Origin: Halobacillus litoralis
GTDB taxonomy: Bacteria > Bacillota > Bacilli > Bacillales > Halobacillaceae
Reading direction: 5' to 3'
DNA: 64,000 nucleotides
Assembly: GCF_009856355.1 (NCBI RefSeq)
Contig: NZ_WMEW01000011.1
Span: forward strand, 62,001 to 126,000
Every line of letters starts with the position of its first letter. Position 1 is the stretch's first letter. The notes beneath the pieces are model-generated. The model worked only from the letters and a program-made list of their open reading frames with translations. It did no database searches and had not been told where the DNA came from. Below are positions 25,789 through 34,184 of this stretch, in pieces. A program made the position numbers and the translations under genes.

Positions 25789-25890
25789 GGTTAGAAGATT
25801 ACATCATGCTGAAACAGACGTCAACCGATGAGGCATGGACAGATTCATAACCGGCGATGTTTCAGAGGAAATCGTTTGAGTGATCATAAA

Positions 25891-26099
25891 GAAAGAGCCT
25901 GTTTCATAAAAGGTGGTATCTTAATGGTTGACCATCCCGAACATTCTCTGAGGCGGCCTTTTCATTTTACTTAAAATCAATGAGGGTCTCCCCCCACTGG
26001 TTTTGATTTTCAATCCAGCATAGATATTCACAAGGGAGGACTTAAATAAAACCTATTCAATGAACTGGAATGTTTCATGAAAACCAGAGGCTCTCTCAT
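25891..26099. repeat. MITE-like element with imperfect inverted ends
   Basis: GAAAGAGCCTGTTTCAT at 25891-25907 and its inverted counterpart (ATGAAA...AGAGGCTCTCTC) near 26077-26096 bound about 205 bases without coding potential. Inside is a second inverted repeat, AAAATCAA / TTGATTTT (25973-26010). The form fits a miniature transposon or IS remnant. Confidence 0.4.
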
Positions 26100-26213
26100 T
26101 CATAACAGAGATTCAGGATAGAAGAAGAATTTTTTAGTGGGGTTTGTTACTATGAAACTCTGCCAACAGGGGGAAGAGCGGCCCTCTTCCAGCAAAAGCC
26201 TGTAAATTATCCC

Positions 26214-26243
26214 TTGAGATATATAAGCATTTAATTATATAAT
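26214..26243 (+). promoter_or_regulatory. Promoter and possible operator of the arsD operon
   Basis: TTGAGA (26214-26219) and TATAAT (26238-26243), 18-base spacing. The spacer is an imperfect AT-rich inverted repeat (ATATATAAG / TTATATAAT) that could bind an ArsR-type repressor. The leader is about 100 bases. Confidence 0.5.
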
Positions 26244-26353
26244 GATGCTGTAATCTTTAAATGGTGATACCGAACGGAAGATGGAAGTTCAAAAAAGCCG
26301 GCATCAGCATGCATGGTTTAATAGTTACGAACATTCCCAAGGAGGTTTTACAT

Positions 26354-26713
26354 ATGAAAAAGGTGGAAATTTTCGACCCGGCCATGTGCTGTTCCACAGG
26401 CGTCTGCGGACCGAGTGTCGATCCGAACCTGACACGAGTGGCTTCAGCCGTTTATTCATTGGAGCAAAAAGGCGTGAATATTACAAGATTCAATCTGGGT
26501 AATGAACCAGAAGCTTTTGCTGAGAATGGGGCAGTGAACGAGGTACTGCAGGAGAAAGGGGCAGATGCTCTTCCTGTAACTCTACTGGACGATCAGGTTG
26601 TCAAAGTAGGAGAATACCCGACCAATGAAGAGTTCAGTGAATGGCTTGAAATCAAAGGAGAAGAATTGACGCAGAAACCGAAAGTCCGTGTTTCCATCAA
26701 TATGGACAAATAA
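26354..26713 (+). CDS. arsD: Arsenite metallochaperone ArsD
   Basis: A 119-aa ArsD, which carries trivalent arsenic or antimony to the ArsA ATPase. The conserved metal ligands Cys12, Cys13 and Cys18 are all present in AMCCSTGVC. The remainder follows the family (LEQKGVNITRFNLGNEPEAF, LPVTLLDDQVVKVGEYPT). The extra C-terminal vicinal cysteine pairs seen in E. coli ArsD are absent, as in most short homologues. The start at 26354 follows AAGGAGG. arsA starts 13 bases after the stop. Confidence 0.93.
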   Translation: MKKVEIFDPAMCCSTGVCGPSVDPNLTRVASAVYSLEQKGVNITRFNLGNEPEAFAENGAVNEVLQEKGADALPVTLLDDQVVKVGEYPTNEEFSEWLEIKGEELTQKPKVRVSINMDK

Positions 26714-26726
26714 AGGAGACGTAGTT

Positions 26727-28496
26727 ATGCATACATCCTACCATCCACGTACACATGTTCAAACGCCGTACCTGTTTTTCACTGGAAAAGGAGGGGTTGG
26801 AAAAACATCCGTCGCCTGCGCCACAGCGGTAAGCCTGGCGGATCAGGGGAAGAAGGTTCTGCTGGTGAGCACGGATCCTGCCTCCAATCTTCAGGATGTG
26901 TTTAATATGGAGCTGACTCGTGAACCTGCAGCTGTTCCCAGTGTGAGCCATCTGTATGCCAGTAATATTGACCCGGAGGAAGCAGCAAGAGCCTACAGGG
27001 AAAAGACCGTCGGGCCGTATCGGGACAAGCTTCCCGAATCTGTCGTCAACCAGATGGAGGAACAGCTGTCCGGGGCCTGTACCGTTGAGATTGCCGCCTT
27101 TGATGAATTTTCCCACCTGCTCGCAGACGAGGGCATATTCAAGGACTTTGATCATGTCTTGTTTGATACGGCGCCCACAGGGCACACGTTAAGGCTTTTG
27201 ACCCTTCCGACAGCGTGGTCCGGATATTTGGAGGAATCGACGCATGGAGCTTCCTGTCTGGGACCGTTGTCCGGCCTCGGGGACAAGAAGAATATGTACC
27301 AGAAAGCAATGGATACTCTATCCAATGGGGAGAAAACGACATTGGTCATGGTGGCAAGGTCGGAAGAATCCACCCTTCTGGAAGCAGACCGGGCATCCGT
27401 TGAGCTTGGAAGGATCGGGATTGAACATCAAATGCTGGTGATCAATGGTGTCTTCCAGCCGCAAGATAGCGGGGATGAAGTGGCGTCTGTCTTTTACACG
27501 GAGCAGCAGGAAGCCTTGAAGGAGATCCCTGACGCCCTTCAACAGATCCGCACGTATTCTTTACCTTATGTTCCTTATTCCTTAACGGATATTCAGCACA
27601 TGCGTCAGATTGTGAGTGAGTCGCCGTTGGCTGAAGTGGAGATTACGGAAGAAAGCGAGGATGTTGAGCCGCTTCCTTCATTAAAAGAGGTCGTGGACGA
27701 TTTCTCAGCGAAAAACACGCGTGTCATTTTTACGATGGGAAAAGGCGGCGTCGGAAAAACATCGGTGGCTTCGGCAATTGCCGTTGGATTGACTGAAAAA
27801 GGTCACCGTGTCCACTTAACCACGACAGATCCTGCTGCTCATGTAGCGGATATGTTCAAGGACAGCCGGGTCCATGAGAACCTCACCATCAGCAGCATCG
27901 ATCCGGAAGTCGAAGTGGAAAACTACAAAGCCGAGGTCATTGCAAACGCTGGTGAGCTGAATGAAGATGAGCTCGCCTATCTGAAAGAAGACCTGGATTC
28001 GCCCTGCACCGAAGAGATTGCCGTCTTCCGTGCCTTTGCCGATGTTGTAGATTCTGAGGAGGAAATCGTAGTCATTGATACGGCGCCTACCGGTCATACG
28101 CTGCTTTTACTCGACTCTTCTGAGGCCTATCACAAGGAAATGAGCCGCTCCACAGGTGACATACCAGAGAGTGTAACGAAATTACTGCCGAGACTGCGAA
28201 ACCCGGAAGAGACAGGTGTAGTCGTCGTAACTCTTCCGGAAGCGACTCCCGTATTTGAAGCAGGCCGTCTGCAGGAAGACTTGAAGCGGGCGGAAATTAC
28301 TCCGAAGTGGTGGGTGATCAACCGTAGTTTATATGCGGCAGGAACGAAGGACCCTGTTTTAGAGGCCCGTGCAGCCACGGAAAAACAATGGATTAGAAAG
28401 GTCCAGAACGAATTGTCTGCTCAAAGTGCGCTGATTCCATGGGGCGCAGCAAAAAATGCCGGCTATGAACAATGGAAAGTCTACATTCAATCTTAA
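26727..28496 (+). CDS. arsA: ArsA arsenite-stimulated ATPase (two-domain)
   Basis: A 589-aa double ATPase. Each half has a deviant Walker A GKGGVGKT (about residues 20 and 338) and the DTAPTGHTL signal motif. The metal-site cysteines equivalent to E. coli Cys113, Cys172 and Cys422 are present in SGACTVEIAAFDEF, GASCLGPLSGLG and DSPCTEEIAVFRAF. It powers an ArsB or Acr3 arsenite pump, neither of which is encoded in this window. The start at 26727 follows AAAGGAG. It is cotranscribed with arsD and the two genes downstream. Confidence 0.94.
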   Translation: MHTSYHPRTHVQTPYLFFTGKGGVGKTSVACATAVSLADQGKKVLLVSTDPASNLQDVFNMELTREPAAVPSVSHLYASNIDPEEAARAYREKTVGPYRDKLPESVVNQMEEQLSGACTVEIAAFDEFSHLLADEGIFKDFDHVLFDTAPTGHTLRLLTLPTAWSGYLEESTHGASCLGPLSGLGDKKNMYQKAMDTLSNGEKTTLVMVARSEESTLLEADRASVELGRIGIEHQMLVINGVFQPQDSGDEVASVFYTEQQEALKEIPDALQQIRTYSLPYVPYSLTDIQHMRQIVSESPLAEVEITEESEDVEPLPSLKEVVDDFSAKNTRVIFTMGKGGVGKTSVASAIAVGLTEKGHRVHLTTTDPAAHVADMFKDSRVHENLTISSIDPEVEVENYKAEVIANAGELNEDELAYLKEDLDSPCTEEIAVFRAFADVVDSEEEIVVIDTAPTGHTLLLLDSSEAYHKEMSRSTGDIPESVTKLLPRLRNPEETGVVVVTLPEATPVFEAGRLQEDLKRAEITPKWWVINRSLYAAGTKDPVLEARAATEKQWIRKVQNELSAQSALIPWGAAKNAGYEQWKVYIQS

Positions 28497-28513
28497 TGAT
28501 GAGGTGATGAAAC

Positions 28514-28795
28514 ATGAAAATTACAGAAAATGCAAAGAGTACATTACAGGGAATGATTGAAGAAAATGGAGCGGAGGGAGTCCGTTTTTATTCCATGGGG
28601 GACGGGTGCTGTGGTCCACAACTCGGCATTTCCCTCGACGCACCGGAAGAAAACGACGTTGTGAATGACATGGACGGCCTGAAGGTTTCCATTGATCAGG
28701 ATGTCAAAGATACAGTGGATGGCTTAACGTTAGATCAGGAAGATACACCGGAAGGAGCACAGTTCGTCCTGCTTGGTATGGACCAGTGCTGCTGA
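28514..28795 (+). CDS. IscA/HesB-like protein
   Basis: A 93-aa protein resembling the HesB/IscA fold (MKITENAKSTLQGMIEENG, VRFYSMGDGCCGPQLGISLD) with cysteines in GDGCCGPQ and a C-terminal pair GMDQCC. A-type carriers use three cysteines to bind iron or clusters. Here the vicinal pairs could equally bind a trivalent metalloid, given the position between arsA and the CoA-disulfide reductase. GAGGTGATG precedes the start, 17 bases after arsA. Confidence 0.7.
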   Translation: MKITENAKSTLQGMIEENGAEGVRFYSMGDGCCGPQLGISLDAPEENDVVNDMDGLKVSIDQDVKDTVDGLTLDQEDTPEGAQFVLLGMDQCC

Positions 28796-28833
28796 GAAAA
28801 ACATCAAGATAAAACCTGGAGGGTGACACCGAA

Positions 28834-30480
28834 ATGAAGATCATCATTATTGGGTCCGTTGCAGCAGGTACCTCTGTCGCTGCAAAGGCACGAAGAAACG
28901 ACGAAAATGCAGACATTACATTATACAATGCGGATTACGATATCTCTTATTCCATCTGCGGGATTCCTTACTTTTTAGGCGGCGAAGTGGACGAATTGGA
29001 GACCCTTACACCAAGAAGTTCCGAATGGTTTAAGAAACGCTACAACGTAGACATTCACACCCGTCACGAAGTCGTAGAGATCAATCCGGATCAAAAAGTG
29101 GTCACAGTGAAAAATCTGAACACCAATGAAATCATCGAAGATCATTACGATACACTGGTCTTTGCTACAGGAGCGGCTCCAACGACGCCACAAATCGACG
29201 GAGTGGAGATGGAGCATGTGTTCCATGTCCGCAACATCCAGAACACCGCTTCCATCCATTCGTATATGCAGGCCGAAAGTCCGGAAAAAGTGACGATTAT
29301 CGGCGCAGGATTCATCGGACTAGAGATGGCTGAGCAGTTGAAGCATAGAGGACTGGATGTAACGATTGTCCAGCGCAGCAATCAAATTATGCCGCACTTG
29401 GATAAGGATATGGCTTTCCGGGTGGAAGAGCATTTGAGAGCAAACGGGGTCAACCTATTACTCAATGAAGAAGCGGCAGCCATTACAGAGACTTCCGTAG
29501 AAACAACCAAGGGAAGCGTCATCGATGCGGATATGGTCATTTTAGCGACAGGTGTACGCCCGAATACGAAGCTGGCTGAACAGATCGGTATAGAATTAGG
29601 TGTATCCGGGGCCGTTCAGGTCAACGAAAAGATGCAGACGAATATCTCTGATGTTTATGCCGTTGGAGACGTCGCGGAGAGTTATTCCATCGTTACAGGA
29701 AACCCGCTCTATCGTCCGCTTGGGTCGACAGCGAATAAAATGGGCAGGATCGCCGGAGATGTCATCACCGGTGGAGATCTGGCCCACCGCGGTATTTTAG
29801 GGACAGGAATATTAAGAGTCTTTGACTTAGCTGTCGGCTATACCGGCTTAAGTGAAAAAGATGCGGTTATGGAAGGCTTTGACATTGAAGTTCTTCACAA
29901 TATTAAGCCGGCAAGAGCGGAATACCTGGGTGGTAAGGAAATGGTCATTAAAGCCATCGCCGATCGTAAAACGGGCCGGATTCTAGGTGTGCAGATTGTC
30001 GGGGAAGACGGCGTTGATAAGCGCATCGACGTGTTCGTGACGGCGATTTCCTTAAAAGCGAGTGCCGAAGATCTCTTCCATTTGGACTTAGCATATGCGC
30101 CACCATTCAGTACCACTAAAGATCCGGTCATGTATACAGGTATGGCTCTTCAGAATGCGATGGACAAAAAGAACCGGATCATCACGCCGCAGGAACTGAC
30201 GAATCGAATCAAGAACGGAGAGAAGATTCAAGTCATTGATACACGAGCGCCGAAGCAGTACAAAGTATCCAATGTGGAGGGAGCGGTCAACATTCCATTG
30301 GCTGAATTGCGCGCGGAAGCGAAACAACTGGATCCTGCCATCCCGACAGTGACCTACTGCAATAAGGGTGTAACGGGAAATGCTGCCCAGAACGTGCTGA
30401 TCAACATGGGATTTGAGGAAGTTTATAACCTTTCCGGGGGAAATAAGAATTACCAGAGTTTCTCTAAATCCAATCAATAA
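28834..30480 (+). CDS. CoA-disulfide reductase with C-terminal rhodanese domain
   Basis: A 548-aa flavoprotein of the pyridine nucleotide disulfide reductase superfamily. FAD binding is at residues 2-16 (KIIIIGSVAAGTS), the single redox cysteine is Cys42 in SYSICGIPYFLGG (as in CoA-disulfide reductase and NADH oxidase), and NAD binding is at VTIIGAGFIGLEMAEQL. The last 90 residues form a rhodanese domain with an active cysteine in TYCNKGVTG. Such fusions reduce CoA disulfides or persulfides. It ends the ars-like operon, presumably restoring thiols oxidised by arsenic stress. Confidence 0.88.
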   Translation: MKIIIIGSVAAGTSVAAKARRNDENADITLYNADYDISYSICGIPYFLGGEVDELETLTPRSSEWFKKRYNVDIHTRHEVVEINPDQKVVTVKNLNTNEIIEDHYDTLVFATGAAPTTPQIDGVEMEHVFHVRNIQNTASIHSYMQAESPEKVTIIGAGFIGLEMAEQLKHRGLDVTIVQRSNQIMPHLDKDMAFRVEEHLRANGVNLLLNEEAAAITETSVETTKGSVIDADMVILATGVRPNTKLAEQIGIELGVSGAVQVNEKMQTNISDVYAVGDVAESYSIVTGNPLYRPLGSTANKMGRIAGDVITGGDLAHRGILGTGILRVFDLAVGYTGLSEKDAVMEGFDIEVLHNIKPARAEYLGGKEMVIKAIADRKTGRILGVQIVGEDGVDKRIDVFVTAISLKASAEDLFHLDLAYAPPFSTTKDPVMYTGMALQNAMDKKNRIITPQELTNRIKNGEKIQVIDTRAPKQYKVSNVEGAVNIPLAELRAEAKQLDPAIPTVTYCNKGVTGNAAQNVLINMGFEEVYNLSGGNKNYQSFSKSNQ

Positions 30481-30536
30481 TGTGAGGATTCACGAGATTA
30501 TAGGGTTCGTTGATTATACTACGATGACGTTTGAGA

Positions 30537-30576
30537 CGGAGCAGCTGTTTGCGTACAAGCAGCTGCTCCTTTTGTT
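30537..30576 (+). terminator. Terminator of the arsD operon
   Basis: GGAGCAGCTG / CAGCTGCTCCTTTTG hairpin. Confidence 0.75.
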
Positions 30577-30699
30577 GTGCTTTTATCCATTAAATGGTTT
30601 TATTTGAAACCAATTTCCTTTTTGACCGTATAGGATGGAGGGTGATTTCTCAACCGCACTTCATGAAAACTCTCAGAGGAGAAAGGAGGATGTTTTATA

Positions 30700-30972
30700 G
30701 TGAAAAAACTGATTAGTGTGGGGTCCATCCTGATCCCAACCGTTTTAACGATTTTGATTGTAAACTTTTTATTCGATATCGTTCCTTTGAACATACAGGG
30801 ACTGCCTCTCGTCCTTCCATTTGTCATCTGTCCCATAGGAGCAGCCCTTGGTTTGATTGGCTATAAAATGAACCGTGACAACCTGGCACGGGCAGGAATG
30901 ATTTTTAACATCGGTCTCTTCTTGTTCCCGATTGCTTTTAACATCATCGGGACAGTGAGCGGAGGCGTTTGA
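30700..30972 (+). CDS. Small membrane protein, unknown
   Basis: A 90-aa protein with three hydrophobic segments (about 7-27, 33-52 and 65-85). The GTG start at 30700 follows AAAGGAGG with ten-base spacing. No family recognised. Followed closely by another small membrane gene that is frameshifted. Confidence 0.65.
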   Translation: MKKLISVGSILIPTVLTILIVNFLFDIVPLNIQGLPLVLPFVICPIGAALGLIGYKMNRDNLARAGMIFNIGLFLFPIAFNIIGTVSGGV

Positions 30973-31017
30973 AGCGGTGAATTATAAACCAACAGCCGGC
31001 AGAGAAAAGAGATCTTC

Positions 31018-31250
31018 ATGGTTCTTATTTTAGGTGCAGTCCTCATCCTTGGGGGGGCTTTATCCTGTATGCGTCCATATTCAAGATGAGAAGGAAGGAT
31101 TATGTGGATGATGGGAGAGTTGGATCAAGCGGATACCTGGAGTGGGAAAGTCTTATGAAACTCCTGAACAAGCTTCCATACCCTCTGGCAAAGACTGTTG
31201 TCATGACTATCGGAAGTGGATTCATTCTGCTGGGCGCGTGGGTCATGTAG
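31018..31250 (+). pseudogene. Small membrane protein, frameshifted at a G7 tract
   Basis: The first frame (MVLILGAVLILGG) runs into a G7 tract at 31051-31057 and stops soon after. Reading one base back, the next frame continues GFILYASIFKMRRKDYVDD, then KLLNKLPYPLAKTVVMTIG and a final membrane helix ending at TAG 31250. With eight G the product is about 77 aa with two membrane segments. The ribosome site is weak. Confidence 0.55.
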
Positions 31251-31371
31251 AGAGTGATGGTCAGGCAGGAGACACAAGGTGAAAAGCCTGGATCTGTCCT
31301 TCAAAAATGACCAGTCAAATGTATGACAGCCGATATCGATCTATTACGGATGTTCAGGAAAGGGGAGTTTT

Positions 31372-32280
31372 ATGATAAAGCCAAATGCATTACGTGCAGG
31401 CGACCGTGTTACAGTCGTTGCACCTGCCGGGAAACCAGATCACGAACATTTAAAGCAGGGCATAAAAGTGCTGGAAAACTTCGGGCTTGAGGTCACTATT
31501 GGCCCCCACGTCTTTTCAGATGAGGAGGGGAAAGAAGCGGTTGAACAACAGGTTAAGGACCTGCACGAAGCTTTTGCGGATCCGTCTATACGGGGAGTTT
31601 TCTGTGCCACCGGAGGATTTGGATCCGCAAAAATTGCTCCTTTACTGGATTATGAAGGCATAAAAAAGAACCCGAAAATATTCTGGGGTTACAGTGACAT
31701 TACATATCTATTGAATGCGATTCAAAAGAACAGCCGTCTGGTTACTTTTCACGGTCCCATGGCGGCGTCTGATTTAAACGATGAACAAAGGACTGAACAG
31801 ACAGAGTCTTCGCTTTCCATGCCGTTTGTTGAAAAAACAGCGGTTTTTAGTGACCGGCACTCTTCCCTTCAGGTGTTGGCAGAAGGGGAAGGAAGAGGGC
31901 ATCTGGCAGGTGGGAATTTAACATTACTTACCAATGGCCTTGGCACGCCTCATCAGGTCGATTCAGACGGAGCTGTCCTCCTCATAGAGGAAGTTGGTGA
32001 GCCGGCCTTCCTTATTGACTTAAAACTTACACACCTAAAACAGGCTGGGGTTTTCGACTCCGTACAGGGAGTTGTGTTAGGGAATTTCCAGGTGGAGGCT
32101 GATGAAGAGGAGAAAGTCAGCAAAGTCCTTCGTGATTTCTTTGCGGACGCATCTTTTCCAGTCGTAAAGAATTTTCCTTTTGGACATATGCAGCCGAACT
32201 ATGGTGTACCATTGGGGGTAAACGTAAAGCTTACAACATCTCCACCTCAATTGGTTGTGGATTCCGGTGTGAGTCGATAA
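31372..32280 (+). CDS. LD-carboxypeptidase / MccF-like S66 peptidase
   Basis: A 302-aa S66 family serine peptidase. Catalytic Ser108 is in FWGYSDIT, the glutamate in LLIEEVGEPAF and the histidine in FPFGHMQP. Members trim the terminal D-alanine from tetrapeptides of recycled peptidoglycan, or inactivate microcin C-like nucleotide peptides (MccF). The N-terminus (ALRAGDRVTVVAPAGK) is typical. The ATG follows AGGAAAGGGGAG. Cytosolic; no signal peptide. Confidence 0.9.
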   Translation: MIKPNALRAGDRVTVVAPAGKPDHEHLKQGIKVLENFGLEVTIGPHVFSDEEGKEAVEQQVKDLHEAFADPSIRGVFCATGGFGSAKIAPLLDYEGIKKNPKIFWGYSDITYLLNAIQKNSRLVTFHGPMAASDLNDEQRTEQTESSLSMPFVEKTAVFSDRHSSLQVLAEGEGRGHLAGGNLTLLTNGLGTPHQVDSDGAVLLIEEVGEPAFLIDLKLTHLKQAGVFDSVQGVVLGNFQVEADEEEKVSKVLRDFFADASFPVVKNFPFGHMQPNYGVPLGVNVKLTTSPPQLVVDSGVSR

Positions 32281-32312
32281 ACTTCTGTCTCACTTGGAGA
32301 GGAGGAGGATTG

Positions 32313-32396
32313 TTGGATCGTCATATCATTTCCTATGCAGTGATCAGCGGGGGGATTGTGTTCTTTCTATGCTTTTTGATTACGAGACTGGTATAA
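32313..32396 (+). CDS. Very small membrane peptide
   Basis: A 27-codon ORF with TTG start, preceded by GAGGAGGAGG, encoding a peptide with one membrane helix (AVISGGIVFFLCFLITRLV). It sits between the LD-carboxypeptidase and the phosphatase. The good ribosome site supports it; no family is known. Confidence 0.4.
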   Translation: MDRHIISYAVISGGIVFFLCFLITRLV

Positions 32397-32470
32397 AAGG
32401 AGCCGTCTGTTTCTCCTGCAGAATATGCAGGGGACAGCTCTTTGGATTTCCCTTCTTGAAGGAGGATTGT

Positions 32471-33034
32471 ATGAAAACACACCTTTACTTAGTCCGGCAT
32501 GCCCATTCGGTCTATACACCGGACGAGCATGGAAGACCCCTGTCAGAAAAGGGACAGAAGGATGTTGATAAAGTTACAGAACAGCTGATAAACGAAGGGA
32601 TCGACGACGTTGTATCCAGTCCTTACTTAAGGGCGGTACAAACAGTGGAAGGGATTGCAGCTGCAATCGGGAAACCCGTACATAAGATGGAAGAATTGAA
32701 GGAACGGAAATTGATGGATGGATCGGCCCGCCATTTTGAAGAAGCCATTACGAAGCTGTGGGAGAACCCTGATTTTTCGTGGGAAGGTGGAGAATCCAAC
32801 CATAAAGCCAGGTATAGAGGCGTGCAGGGCATCCAAACACTCCTGGAACAATATCAAGGCCGCCGTATTGTCGCAGGCACACACGGCAACATTATGGTGC
32901 TTATAATGAATTTTTTTCATGAACGATACGATTTTGAGTTTTGGAAAAAGCTTTCGATGCCGGATATCTATAAGCTTTCTTTTGAAAATGGCCGGCTTAT
33001 CGATTGCTGTAGGGTATGGATGGATGAGGAATGA
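32471..33034 (+). CDS. Histidine phosphatase family protein
   Basis: A 187-aa member of the phosphoglycerate mutase-like superfamily. The catalytic phosphohistidine is in YLVRHAHSV near the start, the RHG motif being RHAHS. The second-half histidine is in VAGTHGNIMVL and the arginine in SSPYLRAVQT. The substrate is not evident. The ATG at 32471 follows GGAGG; a longer reading upstream overlaps the small peptide ORF and has no support. Confidence 0.88.
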   Translation: MKTHLYLVRHAHSVYTPDEHGRPLSEKGQKDVDKVTEQLINEGIDDVVSSPYLRAVQTVEGIAAAIGKPVHKMEELKERKLMDGSARHFEEAITKLWENPDFSWEGGESNHKARYRGVQGIQTLLEQYQGRRIVAGTHGNIMVLIMNFFHERYDFEFWKKLSMPDIYKLSFENGRLIDCCRVWMDEE

Positions 33035-33049
33035 TTCCAGGTGCGTTTG

Positions 33050-33100
33050 AACCGGTGAAGCGGTTGGTCATATATCAGCTGTTTACCGGTCTTTGTTTTA
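33050..33100 (+). terminator. Probable terminator after the phosphatase
   Basis: AACCGGTGAAGCGG and TGTTTACCGGT form a long imperfect stem followed by a T-rich tract. Confidence 0.5.
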
Positions 33101-33329
33101 GGCTCTGTTTGTTATTTAACATGTGAGCTCCTATCCCCCTTTCTGTCCTGGGATTGGTATGAGGCGGCCTTGGGAATGACTCCCTTTCCGTGGGGTACCG
33201 TTCCCCGTGGAAAGCGAACGGTTTTCCCTGCCGTACCATGCCCTGAGTAAATAACGGACCGGACCCCTGATTCCAGACGGAAACGATTTAGTACTCGTTT
33301 AAAATATCAACAACAGACTTTAACAGAGC
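33101..33329. repeat. Inverted-end intergenic repeat element
   Basis: About 229 bases bounded by GGCTCTGTT (33101) and AACAGAGC (33322-33329). The interior is non-coding and includes CTTTCCGTGGGG / CCCCGTGGAAAG (33184-33214), a large hairpin, and an end AATATCAACAACAGACTTT. Sequences of this type recur in Bacillaceae intergenic DNA; here it probably represents a MITE or IS remnant. Confidence 0.55.
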
Positions 33330-33387
33330 TTTGTTTTAAAAAAAGCAGCAGTACCTTGAATGATAGAGGAGATGAAAGGGTGGAGGA

Positions 33388-33531
33388 ATGGATCCTTTGA
33401 TGAAAAAGAAAGTAGAGTACCGTTTGATTCAGCTGGTTCTGGAAAACAGATTGGATATCAAGGGGGGCCCGAGAGGCATGCGGTCCTTTGCCGTGAAAGT
33501 CAAAGAGGAACCGGAAAGATCATGTTGGTAA
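33388..33531 (+). CDS. Small basic protein, unknown
   Basis: A 47-aa ORF (MDPLMKKKVEYRLIQLVLEN, then basic) rich in lysine and arginine. GGAGG is one base from the ATG at 33388 and 13 from the ATG at 33400, so the start is uncertain. An overlapping ORF in another frame (33360-33560) looks less protein-like. Confidence 0.35.
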   Translation: MDPLMKKKVEYRLIQLVLENRLDIKGGPRGMRSFAVKVKEEPERSCW

Positions 33532-33575
33532 AAAGTGGACATCAGGGTATAGAAATATAAAAGGAGAGTGGATCA

Positions 33576-33830
33576 ATGATGCGTGCGTATGGATCACTGT
33601 TTTGTATCGTGACTGCCTTCATCCTGATGATCATCAATCCTGAAGCTCCCCCGGGGTCTTTCATCGAGGAGTACCGTCTGATTTTTATCGTAACGATGCT
33701 GCTGCCTGTCATCGGCTTGTTGACCGGTTTGAAAGCTCAGCGTTGGAAGACCTTCGTCGTGTTAGCGAACATCCTCGGTATTTTGACGATTACCGTTGTC
33801 CATGTCATGGCTGTTCTATCCTTTGCATGA
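33576..33830 (+). CDS. Small membrane protein, unknown
   Basis: An 84-aa protein with three hydrophobic segments (about 5-21, 33-52 and 60-82). AAAGGAGAG precedes the ATG with seven to eight bases. No family recognised. It heads a run of three short genes. Confidence 0.65.
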   Translation: MMRAYGSLFCIVTAFILMIINPEAPPGSFIEEYRLIFIVTMLLPVIGLLTGLKAQRWKTFVVLANILGILTITVVHVMAVLSFA

Positions 33831-33889
33831 AAAGGATAGAATCAAAAAGTTTCGTATCGAAGGGAAGTGTGTGTAACCCAAAGGAGGTG

Positions 33890-34162
33890 ATGACTATCAA
33901 AGTTTTCGAAGTTGTGCTGCTCCTCTCCGCTATAGCTGCCGTTTGTACATATCTTTTTTATCGAGCTGATTTTCTAGTATACACAGCCCTGGCTGGTGGC
34001 ATCGGTTATTCGGTCCTTCACCTCATCCGCACCTATGAAAGAAGGAAAAACGCTGTATTAGGACATCCGGAGGCCAAATACTACAATACTTTTGATTCCT
34101 ATGATGACGACCTTATTACGGGAGATCTTTTTGACGATATCAGCGATCATGACGGTTCTTGA
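33890..34162 (+). CDS. Small membrane protein with acidic tail
   Basis: A 90-aa protein with two membrane helices (about 4-22 and 26-46) and an acidic C-terminus (DSYDDDLITGDLFDDISD). The start is unusual: AAGGAGG ends two bases before the ATG, closer than normal. No good alternative start follows soon after. Function unknown. Confidence 0.55.
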   Translation: MTIKVFEVVLLLSAIAAVCTYLFYRADFLVYTALAGGIGYSVLHLIRTYERRKNAVLGHPEAKYYNTFDSYDDDLITGDLFDDISDHDGS

Positions 34163-34184
34163 TCCTATATACGGAGGTGAGTCT

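Larger units (their letters stand above)
25741..26353. other. 613-base divergent intergenic region between trxA and arsD
   Basis: No gene seen. It contains the trxA palindrome, the MITE-like element, a GGAAGAG / CTCTTCC hairpin at 26172-26190 and the arsD promoter at 26214-26243. A 17-codon ORF at 26151 lacks a ribosome site. Confidence 0.55.
33035..33387. other. 353-base intergenic region
   Basis: No gene seen. It is filled by the terminator at 33050 and the repeat element at 33101-33329. Confidence 0.6.

Noticed and set aside
25891..26099. Intact insertion sequence between trxA and arsD
   Set aside because: No transposase ORF; only inverted ends remain, so it is listed as MITE-like.
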